This document shows positions 42,717 through 51,462 of a stretch of 64,000 nt of DNA, one piece after another. The translations under genes and the position numbers were made by a program. Source of the DNA: Pseudomonadota bacterium (GTDB lineage Bacteria; Pseudomonadota; Alphaproteobacteria; Caulobacterales; Caulobacteraceae); NCBI GenBank assembly GCA_018241995.1, contig JAFECT010000006.1, forward strand, positions 248,001-312,000, read 5' to 3'. Within the stretch, counting starts at the first letter, position 1, and each line of letters begins with the position of its first letter. Under the pieces are notes generated by a model. That model saw only the letters and a list, made by a program, of their open reading frames with translations. It searched no databases and had not been told where the DNA came from.

Positions 42717-43259
42717 ATGACGGCCTCCCCGACCATCCGACCCGCCCGCCTGGACGAGCGCAGCGCGCTCGAAGCCCTGATCGCGCGCTCGGCCAGGGCC
42801 CTGAGCGTCGGCGACTATGACGAGGCCCAACTCGACCGCGCCATCGGCACCGTATTTGGGGTCGACACCGAGCTGGTCGAGGACGGCACCTATCTGGTGG
42901 CCGAGATCGGCGGCGTACTGGCCGGCTGCGGCGGCTGGAGTCGCAGGAAGACCCTCTTCGGGGCGGACGGCCGCCGCGACCGGGAGCCGGGGTTCCTCGA
43001 TCCGGCCGTGGACGCGGCCAAGATCAGGGCCTTCTTCGTGGCCCCGGAGTGGGCCAGGCGCGGCGTCGGGACCGCGATCCTGGACGCCTGCGAGGCGGCG
43101 GCGCGAGCGGCCGGCTTCAAGGCGCTGGAGCTGATGGCGACCCTGCCCGGGGAACGGATGTACCGGGCGCTCGGGTTCAAGGGCTCCGATCCCATCGAAT
43201 ACGACATGGGCGAGGGGCGGATGATCCGCTTCGTGCCCATGCGCAAGGACCTGGAATGA
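42717..43259 (+). CDS. GNAT-family N-acetyltransferase
   Basis: 180 residues. It starts TASPTIRPARLDERSALEAL. The acetyl-CoA pyrophosphate loop is in KIRAFFVAPEWARRGVGTAI (RRGVGT, motif A), followed by LDACEAAARAAGFKALELMA and ERMYRALGFKGSDPIEYDM, the motif B region. Substrate unknown. The stop overlaps the start of the M3 peptidase by 4 bases (ATGA), so the two are co-translated. Confidence 0.88.
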   Translation: MTASPTIRPARLDERSALEALIARSARALSVGDYDEAQLDRAIGTVFGVDTELVEDGTYLVAEIGGVLAGCGGWSRRKTLFGADGRRDREPGFLDPAVDAAKIRAFFVAPEWARRGVGTAILDACEAAARAAGFKALELMATLPGERMYRALGFKGSDPIEYDMGEGRMIRFVPMRKDLE

Positions 43260-45043
43260 ACAAGCCTGTCGCCGTCCAGCCCCCGGTCTGGGACCTGTCG
43301 GACCTGTATGCGTCGCGTGAGGATCCGCACGTCGCCGCCGATTTTGACGCGGCGGCCGCGGCGGCCGCCAGCATCGGCAAGCTCGAGGGCAGGCTGGCCG
43401 AGGCCAGGGCCGATCCGGCGACGCTCGGCGCGCGCATCGACGAGGCTATCGACCTCTACCAGACCGTCACCGACCGCCTGGGGGCCATCGCGGCTTACGC
43501 GCACCTGGCCTCCTCGGTCGAGCGCACCGACCCGGCCTGGGCCAAGTTCCAGGCCGATGTGCAGGCCCGCATCGCCGCGATCAGCGCCGACACCCTGTGG
43601 CTGACCCTGGAGCTGAACGCCCTTGAGGACGCGGAGATCGCCGCGGCCCTGAAAGCCCATCCCGCCGCCGCGCGCTGGACCCCCTGGCTGCGCCGGGTGC
43701 GGCTCGGCCGGCCGCACGAGCTTTCGGCCGAGGCCGAGCGGATGATCGTGGAGCGCTCGCCCGCCACCGCCCAGTGGGCCAGGCTCTACGACGAGACCCT
43801 GGCGCGGATGCAGATTACGGCCGGGCGCGAGACCCTGACCCTCAACGAGGCCCTGACCCGCCTGTCGGACCCGGACGCCGGCAAGCGCAAGCGCGCGGCC
43901 GAGGGCCTGTCCAAGGCCCTGGAGGACCAGACGCCCGTCCTGGCCCTGTGCCTGAACACCGTCGCCCTGGAGAAGCAGGTCGAGGATCGCTGGCGCCGCT
44001 TCGCCGATCCGGCCACCTCGCGCCACCTCGGCAATGAGGTCGATGCGGAATCGGTCGAGGCCATGGTCGCGGCGGTCGGCGAGGCCTATCCGCGCCTGTC
44101 GCACCGCTACTATCGGCTGAAGGCCAAGGCGCTGGGCAAGGCGAAGCTCGACCACTGGGACCGCAACGCCCCCATCGAGGCCGCGCCGCCGCGCGCCTAT
44201 GACTGGGCCGAAGCCCGCAGCGTGGTGCTGGACGCCTTCGCCGACCTCGATCCCAAGGTGGCGGATCGGGTCTCGACCTTCTTCCGCGAGCCCTGGATCG
44301 ACGCACGGCCGCGGCCGGGCAAATCCACCGGCGCCTATTGCCATCCGGTCACGGCCGACCGGCACCCCTATGTCTTCCTGAACTTCATGGGCGAGCGGCG
44401 TGACGTGCTGACCCTGGCCCACGAACTCGGCCACGCCGCGCACCAGACCCTGGCCCAGCCGCTGGGCACCCTCAACGCCGACACGCCCCTGACCCTGGCC
44501 GAGACCGCCTCGATCTTCGCCGAAGGCCTGGTGTTCGACCGCCTGCTCGACGAAGCCTCGCCCAAGGCCCAGCGCGGCCTGCTGGCCGGCCGCATCGAGG
44601 ATGGGCTGAACACGGTGGTGCGCCAGGTCGCCTTCCACCGCTTCGAGACCCGCTTCCACGCCGAGCGCCTGGGCGGCGAGGTCGACGCCGAGCGGCTGGG
44701 GCAGCTTTGGCTCGAGGAAATGGCAGCGAGCCTCGGGCCCGCCATCATCCTGAACCCGGGTTATGAGGCCTTCTGGGCCTATATCAGCCACTTCGTGCAC
44801 ACGCCGTTCTATGTTTACGCCTACGCCTTCGGCGACCTCCTGGTCTCTGCCCTGATGGAGCGGCGCCGCGCCGATCCGCAGAGCTTCGCCCCGCTCTACG
44901 AACAGCTCCTGGCGGGCGGTGGCACGCGGACCTATGTGGAGGCCCTGGAGCCCTTCGGCCTGAACCCGCGCGACCCCGCCTTCTGGCGCACGGGCCTGAA
45001 CCGGCTGGAGGGCCTGATCGACCGGTTCGAGGCGCTGAGCTAG
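43256..45043 (+). CDS. M3 family oligoendopeptidase (PepF-like)
   Basis: 595 residues, zinc metallopeptidase. The active site is VLTLAHELGHAAHQTLAQPL (HExGH), with the third ligand glutamate in TLAETASIFAEGLVFDRLLD. N-terminal helical domain runs from VWDLSDLYASREDPHVAADF; the closing block is AYISHFVHTPFYVYAYAFGD. It cleaves short peptides in the cytoplasm; there is no signal peptide. Length fits the PepF/oligoendopeptidase branch (~600 residues). It follows the GNAT gene with an ATGA overlap. Confidence 0.94.
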   Translation: MNKPVAVQPPVWDLSDLYASREDPHVAADFDAAAAAAASIGKLEGRLAEARADPATLGARIDEAIDLYQTVTDRLGAIAAYAHLASSVERTDPAWAKFQADVQARIAAISADTLWLTLELNALEDAEIAAALKAHPAAARWTPWLRRVRLGRPHELSAEAERMIVERSPATAQWARLYDETLARMQITAGRETLTLNEALTRLSDPDAGKRKRAAEGLSKALEDQTPVLALCLNTVALEKQVEDRWRRFADPATSRHLGNEVDAESVEAMVAAVGEAYPRLSHRYYRLKAKALGKAKLDHWDRNAPIEAAPPRAYDWAEARSVVLDAFADLDPKVADRVSTFFREPWIDARPRPGKSTGAYCHPVTADRHPYVFLNFMGERRDVLTLAHELGHAAHQTLAQPLGTLNADTPLTLAETASIFAEGLVFDRLLDEASPKAQRGLLAGRIEDGLNTVVRQVAFHRFETRFHAERLGGEVDAERLGQLWLEEMAASLGPAIILNPGYEAFWAYISHFVHTPFYVYAYAFGDLLVSALMERRRADPQSFAPLYEQLLAGGGTRTYVEALEPFGLNPRDPAFWRTGLNRLEGLIDRFEALS

Positions 45044-45067
45044 CACCTCGAGACCTCTGGAGCGCGC

Positions 45068-46417
45068 ATGGCCGACAAGGATCCCGAACGCGACCGCCTG
45101 ACCGGCCGCCTGGGCCGTTTCGCGCGGGTAGGGGCGGGGCTGACGGCGGCCGGCGCCGGCTATGGCGCCAACCTGCTGTTCGGCGGCGATGCGGCCGAGG
45201 AGCGCAATGCCCGCCTGCTCAAGGAGGCGCTGGGCAAGCTCAAGGGTCCCTTGATGAAGGCGGCCCAGATGGTCGCCACCGTGCCCGACCTCCTACCGCC
45301 CGAGTTCGCCAAGCAGCTCGCCGAGCTGCAGGCCAACGCCCCGGCGATGGGCGCGGGCTTCGTGCGCCGGCGTATGGCGGCCGAGCTCGGCGCGGACTGG
45401 GAGAGCAAGTTCCAGAGCTTCGAACTGGAGGCCGCGGCCGCGGCCTCGCTCGGCCAGGTGCACCGCGCGGTGGGCCTCGACGGCCGACGCCTGGCGGTCA
45501 AGCTGCAGTACCCCGAGATGGAAAGCGCGCTGGAGAGCGACCTGTCGCAGATGCGCGCCCTGATGGCCCTGGGTCGCTCCCTCTACGGCGCGGTCGACAC
45601 CTCCGAGATCGCGGTGGAGGTCTCCGAACGGCTGCGCGAGGAGCTCGACTACGGCCGCGAGGCCCGGCACATGGCGCTCTACGGCGGCTTCTTCGACGCC
45701 CGGCCCGACATCGCCGTGCCCCAGCCGGTGTTCTCGCTCTCGACCAAGCGGCTCCTGACCATGGAGTGGCTGGATGGGCGCGGCCTGATGACCTTCAAGA
45801 CCGCCGACCAGGAGACCCGCAACCGCATCGCGCGGCTGCTCTTCCAGGCCTGGTGGACGCCGATGACCAAACTGGGCGTGATCCATGGCGACCCGCACCT
45901 GGGCAACTACACCTTCGCCGGTGAAGCCGACCGGCTGAACCTGCTGGACTTCGGCTGCGTGCGCATCTTCCCGCCGGCCTTCGTCGGCGGCGTGGTCGAC
46001 CTCTATCGCGCGCTCAGTTCCGGCGACCGCGAGGCGCAGATGGCGGCCTACCGGGGCTGGGGCTTCAAGGGCCTGACGCCGGAGCTGGTCGAGACCCTGA
46101 ATGTGTGGGCCCGCTTCATCTACGGCCCCCTGCTCGACGACCGGGTCCGCACCGTCGCCGACGGCGTGGCGCCCGGCGAATACGGACGGCGCGAGGCCTT
46201 CGCCATGAAGCAGGCCCTGCAGGAAAAGGGCCCCGTCACCATTCCGCGCGAGTTCGTGTTCATGGATCGCGCCGCCATCGGCCTGGGCGCCGCCTTCCTG
46301 CATCTGGGCGCAGAGCTGAACTGGCGTTCTCTGTTCGAGGAATCGCTCGAAGGCTTCTCGGTAGAGGTGCTGGCGCGCCGCCAGGCGGCGACCTTGCAGG
46401 CGGTGGGATTGGCCTAG
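45068..46417 (+). CDS. ABC1/UbiB-type atypical kinase (AarF family)
   Basis: 449 residues. N-terminal AarF motif KAAQMVATVPDLLPPEFAKQ, a variant of KxGQ with Ala for Gly. Then an alanine-rich nucleotide loop AAAAASLGQVHRAV, the catalytic HGDPHLGNYTF and metal-binding LLDFGCVRIF. Family members work in ubiquinone biosynthesis or lipid/coenzyme extraction, using ATP without classical protein-kinase activity. COQ9 and ubiX genes elsewhere in the window belong to the same pathway, but this branch of ABC1 proteins may have a different role. No C-terminal TM pair was seen. Confidence 0.88.
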   Translation: MADKDPERDRLTGRLGRFARVGAGLTAAGAGYGANLLFGGDAAEERNARLLKEALGKLKGPLMKAAQMVATVPDLLPPEFAKQLAELQANAPAMGAGFVRRRMAAELGADWESKFQSFELEAAAAASLGQVHRAVGLDGRRLAVKLQYPEMESALESDLSQMRALMALGRSLYGAVDTSEIAVEVSERLREELDYGREARHMALYGGFFDARPDIAVPQPVFSLSTKRLLTMEWLDGRGLMTFKTADQETRNRIARLLFQAWWTPMTKLGVIHGDPHLGNYTFAGEADRLNLLDFGCVRIFPPAFVGGVVDLYRALSSGDREAQMAAYRGWGFKGLTPELVETLNVWARFIYGPLLDDRVRTVADGVAPGEYGRREAFAMKQALQEKGPVTIPREFVFMDRAAIGLGAAFLHLGAELNWRSLFEESLEGFSVEVLARRQAATLQAVGLA

Positions 46418-46836
46418 ATCAGCCGCCACCCATCGATCGGGTGGGTGCTTGCGCAGACCGCGCCGCCGCGCTTGTCGGTTCCAGGAATGCGCGCCTCGGC
46501 CCGCCGCCCGGTCGTAGCCGCCTCTCGCGCCGTTTCGGCGCTCAGCGCATCCAGCCAGACCTTGGCGCGGCGACCGTCCTGCGCCCCGGGATCGCCGGCG
46601 CAGGCGCCTGACGCGACATAGACGAAACGCCGCTGGCCCTCGGGTCGGATGAGTGGCCCTAGCCAGCGCAGCCCGTTCGGCCCCTCGGCCATGCGCACGG
46701 CGAGGTCGAGGCTCAGGTCCGAGCCGTCGCTGCGCACAGCCGAGACCATGCCCTCCTTCGCGTGCTGTAGGCTGAACAGCACGTCCTTCGGCGGGGCGAT
46801 CAGGGTGATGCGCAGGGGGATTTCGAGATCGGCCAT
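46414..46836 (-). CDS. DUF5990 family protein
   Basis: 140 residues: LEIPLRITLIAPPKDVLFSL, QHAKEGMVSAVRSDGSDLSL, GPNGLRWLGPLIRPEGQRRF and VYVASGACAGDPGAQDGRRA. The beta-rich fold fits DUF5990, whose function is unknown. Start ATG 46836 (MADLEIPLRI). The stop overlaps the ABC1 kinase gene by 4 bases in convergent orientation. No membrane segments. Confidence 0.78.
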   Translation of the reverse strand: MADLEIPLRITLIAPPKDVLFSLQHAKEGMVSAVRSDGSDLSLDLAVRMAEGPNGLRWLGPLIRPEGQRRFVYVASGACAGDPGAQDGRRAKVWLDALSAETAREAATTGRRAEARIPGTDKRGGAVCASTHPIDGWRLI

Positions 46837-46955
46837 GGGCGGCGAGTGGGCCTTGCACGACGCTTCCACGTCAAGCGTTGCGCCTGCCTCTTGAGCGCCC
46901 GCGATCCGCCGCTATAGTCCGCGCCGATTTCGCGACTTACGGAGACGTCTCGGCC

Positions 46956-47189
46956 ATGGCCGGCAACGAACATCACCACGGCGACATGGACGTCTCGGCC
47001 CAGAAGGCGTTCTACCTGGGCTTCATGGAATTCACGAAGTGGAACTGCCTGTTCCTGGCGGCGCTCTTGGTGCTGCTGGTGGTGTGGTTCTGCACCCCCG
47101 GCGGCGTGGTCCCCGGCCTCGTCTCGGCCGTTGTGGTCCTGGCCCTGGGCTGGCTGGCCCTGAAGAAGAAGCCGGGCGCGTCGCACTGA
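46956..47189 (+). CDS. aa3-type cytochrome c oxidase subunit IV
   Basis: 77 residues. The N-terminal hydrophilic part is MAGNEHHHGDMDVSAQKAFY. It continues LGFMEFTKWNCLFLAALLVL, then a TM helix to LLVVWFCT, and a second hydrophobic stretch LVSAVVVLALGWLALKKKPG. This matches the small subunit IV found with alphaproteobacterial aa3 oxidases, which sits near subunit III and is not catalytic. The start is ATG 46956, with a GGAG site. Other oxidase subunits are elsewhere; the next operon is the transhydrogenase. Confidence 0.85.
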   Translation: MAGNEHHHGDMDVSAQKAFYLGFMEFTKWNCLFLAALLVLLVVWFCTPGGVVPGLVSAVVVLALGWLALKKKPGASH

Positions 47190-47319
47190 CGACACCCCGC
47201 CCGCCCCAGGCTTTGGGGGCGGACCAGCCAATTGCTTGAGCGAGCGTCGTTCTTCCGCTGGACAAGGCGGGGGAACGCTCCCTAACGTCCCCTGTTGAGC
47301 GAGTCTTCGGGAGGATGGC

Positions 47320-48453
47320 TTGGGCTTCGTCATCGCGGTCATCAAGGAACGGCGCGCGGGCGAGACGCGCGTGGCCGCGACCCCCGATTCCGTCAAGAAA
47401 CTGATCGGTCTGGGGGCCCAGGTTCTGGTCGAGGCCGGCGCGGGCGAGGCTGCGGCGTACACCGACCAGACGTACAAGGAAGCCGGGGCCGAGATTGTCT
47501 CCACCGCCAAGGCCGCGCTCGGCAAGGCCGACGTCGTGTTCAAGGTGCGCGCCCCCGAGGCCGCCGAGATCGCGGGCCTGAAGTCCGGCGCCATGGTCGT
47601 GGGCGCGCTCGACCCCTACCGAGAGAAGGATGCGCTGAAGGCCCTGGCCGCCAAGGGCGCCACCGCCTTCGCCATGGAGTTCGTGCCGCGCATCACCCGC
47701 GCCCAGGCCATGGACATCCTGTCCTCCCAGGCCAACCTCGCCGGCTATCGCGCCGTGATCGAGGCGGCGGAAGCCTATGGCCGCGCCTTCCCGATGATGA
47801 TGACCGCGGCCGGCACGGTGGCGGCGGCCAAGTGCTTCATCATGGGCGTGGGCGTCGCAGGGCTCCAGGCCATCGCCACGGCGCGCAGGCTCGGCGCGGT
47901 GGTCACCGCCACCGACGTGCGCCCGGCCGTGAAGGAGCAGGTCGAAAGCCTCGGGGCCAAGTTCGTCGGCGTCGAGGACGAGGAATTCAAGCAGGCCGAG
48001 ACCGCGGGCGGCTACGCCAAGGAGATGAGCGACGCCTACAAGGCCAAGCAGGCCGAGTTGATTGCGTCGCATATCCAAAAACAGGACGTGGTGATCACCA
48101 CCGCCCTGATCCCGGGGCGGCCCGCGCCCAAGCTGGTCTCCAAGGTCCACGTCGAGTCGATGAAGCCCGGCTCGGTCATCGTCGACCTGGCGGTGGAGCA
48201 GGGCGGCAACTGCGAACTGTCCAAACCCGGCGAGATCGTCACCACCAAGAACGGCGTGACCATCGTGGGCCTCTACAACCTGCCCGGCCGCGTCGCCGCC
48301 GACGCCTCGGCGCTCTACGCCCGCAACCTGGTCTCCTTCGCCGGACTCCTGGTGAAGGACGGCGCCTTGGCCCCCGATTTCGAGGACGAGATCCTGAAAG
48401 CCGCCCTGGTCGCCCAGGGGGGCAAGGTCGTCCACCCCTCACTGCAGAGCTGA
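47320..48453 (+). CDS. pntAA: Proton-translocating NAD(P)+ transhydrogenase subunit alpha part 1
   Basis: 377 residues from a TTG start ([12 protein letters not shown]). NAD(H)-binding domain I of transhydrogenase: [40 protein letters not shown] and [20 protein letters not shown] (the dinucleotide-binding GVGVAG). It closes with [20 protein letters not shown]. It transfers hydride between NADH and NADP, driven by the proton gradient, through the membrane subunits PntAB and PntB. The split alpha subunit is usual in alphaproteobacteria. First gene of the pnt operon; alanine dehydrogenase was considered but the layout fits transhydrogenase. Confidence 0.95.
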   Translation: MGFVIAVIKERRAGETRVAATPDSVKKLIGLGAQVLVEAGAGEAAAYTDQTYKEAGAEIVSTAKAALGKADVVFKVRAPEAAEIAGLKSGAMVVGALDPYREKDALKALAAKGATAFAMEFVPRITRAQAMDILSSQANLAGYRAVIEAAEAYGRAFPMMMTAAGTVAAAKCFIMGVGVAGLQAIATARRLGAVVTATDVRPAVKEQVESLGAKFVGVEDEEFKQAETAGGYAKEMSDAYKAKQAELIASHIQKQDVVITTALIPGRPAPKLVSKVHVESMKPGSVIVDLAVEQGGNCELSKPGEIVTTKNGVTIVGLYNLPGRVAADASALYARNLVSFAGLLVKDGALAPDFEDEILKAALVAQGGKVVHPSLQS

Positions 48454-48466
48454 CGAAAGGCCCGCC

Positions 48467-48802
48467 ATGGAGCACGTCGTCGATCCGACCGTCTTTCGCC
48501 TGGCGATCTTCGTCCTGGCGATCTTCGTGGGCTACTACGTCGTCTGGAGCGTGACGCCCGCGTTGCACACCCCGCTGATGGCTGTGACCAACGCGATCTC
48601 TTCCGTGATCGTGGTGGGCGCCCTGCTGGCTGCGGCGGCCAACGCCGCCGCGCACGGCGCCGGAGGCGGCGACTCGACCCATGGCTGGATCGCCAAGGGA
48701 GCGGGCGTGCTCGCCGTGGCCCTCGCCAGCGTGAACATCTTCGGCGGATTCCTCGTCACCCAGCGCATGCTGGCGATGTACAAGAAGAAGGCTCCGCGCT
48801 GA
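48467..48802 (+). CDS. pntAB: NAD(P)+ transhydrogenase subunit alpha part 2 (membrane)
   Basis: 111 residues. Three to four TM helices: [40 protein letters not shown] with the conserved H-T-P-L-M motif, and [20 protein letters not shown] ending [13 protein letters not shown]. It contributes helices to the proton channel. It starts 13 bp after pntAA, and its stop overlaps the next small gene by one base. pntB is displaced by two small genes instead of following directly. Confidence 0.94.
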   Translation: MEHVVDPTVFRLAIFVLAIFVGYYVVWSVTPALHTPLMAVTNAISSVIVVGALLAAAANAAAHGAGGGDSTHGWIAKGAGVLAVALASVNIFGGFLVTQRMLAMYKKKAPR

Positions 48803-49128
48803 TGGCCGAGCTCTCTTCCGCCATCGACCTGATCTGTTTCGTCGCCGCCCTGGCGGCGATCGCGGCCTATGTCGCCGCCCTGCTGCGCAACCGGCCCTAT
48901 CTCCGGCCGATGAATTCGCTGGGCCTGCTGCTGGTTGGCGGGGCGTTGCTCTGCCTGCCTAGCGTGATCGTACACCCGGTTCCGGCCGACCGGGTGTTCT
49001 TCGTGATCTGCCCGGTGGCCCTGCTGGTCGCGTCCGCCGTGTTCCAAGGCCTCTCGGCCTTCCGCCGTCGCAAGGCGCGCGCGGGCGACGCGCCGCAAGG
49101 GACCCCCTCCAAGGCGGCCGGCGCATGA
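48802..49128 (+). CDS. Small membrane protein inside the pnt operon, unknown
   Basis: 108 residues. Three TM helices: LICFVAALAAIAAYVAALL, LGLLLVGGALLCLPSVIVHP and FFVICPVALLVASAVFQGLS, then a basic tail FRRRKARAGDAPQ. The gene is packed between pntAB (one-base overlap) and the next gene (ATGA overlap), so it is part of the operon. No family recognised. It could be an assembly or regulatory partner of the transhydrogenase. Confidence 0.75.
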   Translation: MAELSSAIDLICFVAALAAIAAYVAALLRNRPYLRPMNSLGLLLVGGALLCLPSVIVHPVPADRVFFVICPVALLVASAVFQGLSAFRRRKARAGDAPQGTPSKAAGA

Positions 49129-49496
49129 AGAAGCTCGGCCTGCCGATCATCATAGGCGTCGTGATCGTCGCGGCCCTGGTGCTGATCGCCCTGCATGCGC
49201 TGCAGCGTCAGGAGGTCCAGGAGGGCGTGCCCTATCGCGTCGATGCCGCGCAGGATGCGCAGTACCACGTCGACTGCCGCTATCCCGGCTACAAGGTGCA
49301 GGGCGAGTTCGTGAACACCACCGCTTTCGACCAGAAGGGGCCGACCTCGGGCATCCTGCCGACAGACCGTCCGCGCTGCACGATCAAGAAAATCTCCGGG
49401 ACCGGCCCGGTGACGCTCACCCTCACCAAGGACGGCAAGGTCTCCACCGCTGTGGCTGCCGACCCGGGGCAGGAGAGCAAGGCGTACGTCCTTTGA
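49125..49496 (+). CDS. Membrane-anchored periplasmic protein inside the pnt operon, unknown
   Basis: 123 residues. N-terminal anchor LPIIIGVVIVAALVLIALHA followed by a soluble beta-rich domain: YHVDCRYPGYKVQGEFVNTT, then PRCTIKKISGTGPVTLTLTK. The two cysteines could form a disulfide, so the domain is likely periplasmic. It ends 61 bp before pntB. It overlaps the preceding small gene by ATGA. Not a recognised family. Confidence 0.75.
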   Translation: MKKLGLPIIIGVVIVAALVLIALHALQRQEVQEGVPYRVDAAQDAQYHVDCRYPGYKVQGEFVNTTAFDQKGPTSGILPTDRPRCTIKKISGTGPVTLTLTKDGKVSTAVAADPGQESKAYVL

Positions 49497-49557
49497 TCTT
49501 GGCTTTGACCCCGGCTTTGACCTCAGCCTCGCAACCGATCCGCCTTTGGGGGGCGCA

Positions 49558-50985
49558 ATGAACGCTGATTTCGCCGCGAACCTCGCCGCCCTGGCCTATC
49601 TCGCGGCCGGCGTGCTGTTCATCCTGGCGCTTCGGGGCCTGTCGAGCCCGGAGACCAGCCGCAAGGGCAACACCTACGGCATGATCGGCATGGCCATCGC
49701 CATCGCCATGACCCTGTTCACCGCCTGGGCGCAGGGCGCGCTCGACGGGATCACCATTGCGATGATCGTCGGTGGCATGGCGCTGGGCGGCGGGGTCGGC
49801 GCGGTGATCGCACGGCGCGTGCAGATGACCTCCATGCCCCAGCTGGTGGCCGCCTTCCACTCACTGGTGGGCTTGGCCGCTTGCGCGGTCGCGACTGGAG
49901 CCCTCTATGCGCCTGCAGCCTTCGGCATCGCCGGCGCGGATGGAGCAATTCATCTGCAGTCGATCGTGGAGCTGTCGATCGGCGTGGCCATCGGGGCGGT
50001 GACCTTCACCGGCTCGGTGATCGCCTTCGCCAAGCTGAACGGCAACATGAGCGGCGCGCCGATCCTGCTGCCTGCGCGCCACCTTCTGAACATCGCCATC
50101 GCCATCGGCATAGTGGTCCTGATCGTGCTCCTGGTGCAGTCGCACGGCCAGGCGGTCTGGGCCTTCTGGGGCGTGTTCGGCCTGTCGCTGCTGATGGGGG
50201 TCACCCTGATCATCCCGATCGGCGGCGCCGACATGCCGGTCGTGGTGTCGATGCTGAACAGCTATTCCGGCTGGGCGGCGGCGGCGCTGGGCTTCACGCT
50301 CGAGAACATCGCCCTGATCATCACCGGCGCCCTGGTGGGCTCCTCGGGCGCCATCCTCAGCTACATCATGTGCAAGGGGATGAACCGCAGCTTCATCTCG
50401 GTGATCCTGGGCGGCTTCGGCGGCGAGGTCGCGGCGGGCGCGGGCGGCAAGGTCGAGACGCGGCCGGTGAAGCAGGGCTCGGCCGAGGACGCCGCCTTCA
50501 TCATGAAGAACGCGTCGAAGGTGATCGTGGTCCCCGGCTACGGCATGGCGGTGGCCCAGGCCCAGCACGCGCTGCGCGAGATGGGCGACAAGCTGAAGGC
50601 CGAGGGCGTGGATGTGAAGTACGCCATCCACCCGGTCGCCGGCCGCATGCCCGGCCACATGAACGTGCTGTTGGCCGAGGCCAATGTGCCCTACGACGAG
50701 GTGTTCGAGCTGGAGGACATCAACTCTGAGTTCTCGACCGCCGATGTGGCCTTCGTCATCGGGGCCAACGACGTGACCAACCCCGCCGCCAAGACCGACC
50801 CGACCTCGCCGATCTACGGCATGCCGATCCTGGACGTGGATAAGGCGGGGACGGTGCTGTTCATCAAGCGCGGCATGGGCTCCGGCTATGCGGGCGTGGA
50901 GAACGAGCTGTTCTTCCGCGACAACACCATGATGCTGTTCGGCGACGCCAAGAAGATGGTCGAGGGCATCCTCAAGGCGCTCTGA
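49558..50985 (+). CDS. pntB: NAD(P)+ transhydrogenase subunit beta
   Basis: 475 residues. About 8-9 TM helices (LAYLAAGVLFILALRGLSSP, GMIGMAIAIAMTLFTAWAQG, LVGLAACAVATGALY) make the proton channel with PntAB. The C-terminal NADP-binding domain III begins near SAEDAAFIMKNASKVIVVPG with GYGMAVAQAQHALREMGDKL and FVIGANDVTNPAAKTDPTSP. It ends GDAKKMVEGILKAL. Start ATG 49558 with GGGGGG upstream. Together with pntAA and pntAB it supplies NADPH. Full length. Confidence 0.95.
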   Translation: MNADFAANLAALAYLAAGVLFILALRGLSSPETSRKGNTYGMIGMAIAIAMTLFTAWAQGALDGITIAMIVGGMALGGGVGAVIARRVQMTSMPQLVAAFHSLVGLAACAVATGALYAPAAFGIAGADGAIHLQSIVELSIGVAIGAVTFTGSVIAFAKLNGNMSGAPILLPARHLLNIAIAIGIVVLIVLLVQSHGQAVWAFWGVFGLSLLMGVTLIIPIGGADMPVVVSMLNSYSGWAAAALGFTLENIALIITGALVGSSGAILSYIMCKGMNRSFISVILGGFGGEVAAGAGGKVETRPVKQGSAEDAAFIMKNASKVIVVPGYGMAVAQAQHALREMGDKLKAEGVDVKYAIHPVAGRMPGHMNVLLAEANVPYDEVFELEDINSEFSTADVAFVIGANDVTNPAAKTDPTSPIYGMPILDVDKAGTVLFIKRGMGSGYAGVENELFFRDNTMMLFGDAKKMVEGILKAL

Positions 50986-51003
50986 GGCGCGCGAGCGCCT
51001 TTT
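50985..51003 (+). terminator. Short terminator after pntB
   Basis: AGGCGC, loop GCGA, GCGCCT followed by TTT; the hairpin begins right at the pntB stop. The stem is short and GC-rich, so strength is uncertain. Confidence 0.5.
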
Positions 51004-51334
51004 CGCGAAAAAATTTCGGAACCAAATCACGGTTCGCGTCGGCGAGACTGAGCCGCGGGCGTGCGCGCCGTCTTGGGCGAGCGCCGTATTGGATCGGCGC
51101 GGCCGCGCCGAGACCTTGCCTCGGAGGGCCGAAGACCGCTCCGACCCGCGCCGGGCGCATGCGGGCCAAGTGCTCGCCAAGCACCCAGGGGCCGAAATCT
51201 AGGATCTCGCAGTCTGAGTTCTAGAGCCGTGCCGAGAAGTCACAGCCAAGTTGCGCATGAACAACAATCGTTAACAGTCGAGCTTATCTGGTGATCGCTA
51301 CAGTCATGCCTGATATGAGACAACCTGCCGCCTT
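51004..51334. other. Intergenic region before the M23 peptidase gene
   Basis: About 330 bases with no convincing gene. It starts with an AT-rich stretch (cgaaaaaatttcgg, 51005-51018), then GC-rich sequence. From ~51200 it becomes clearly lower in GC, with a GTTAAC at 51271-51276. No tRNA, repeat or riboswitch was recognised. It may serve as regulatory spacer for the promoter at 51335. Confidence 0.5.
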
Positions 51335-51363
51335 TTGACACTTGGTATTTTGAGCGATATAGG
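51335..51363 (+). promoter_or_regulatory. Sigma-70-type promoter of the M23 peptidase gene
   Basis: Perfect TTGACA (51335-51340), 17-bp spacer, TATAGG (51358-51363). It lies about 100 bp ahead of the start codon in AT-richer sequence. Confidence 0.75.
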
Positions 51364-51462
51364 CCCCGCACACTCACGATATGCCTCCCCCCGAGACCGG
51401 AAGTTCTCACCGGCCCCTTGGACCTATTGTGGCCCGAATAGGGCGAATTCGACGAGTACCTG

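Noticed and set aside
42890..45046. Long antisense frame across the GNAT and M3 peptidase genes
   Set aside because: Shadow of the true genes, with Gly/Leu/Gln/Arg-rich artefact sequence and no recognisable domain.
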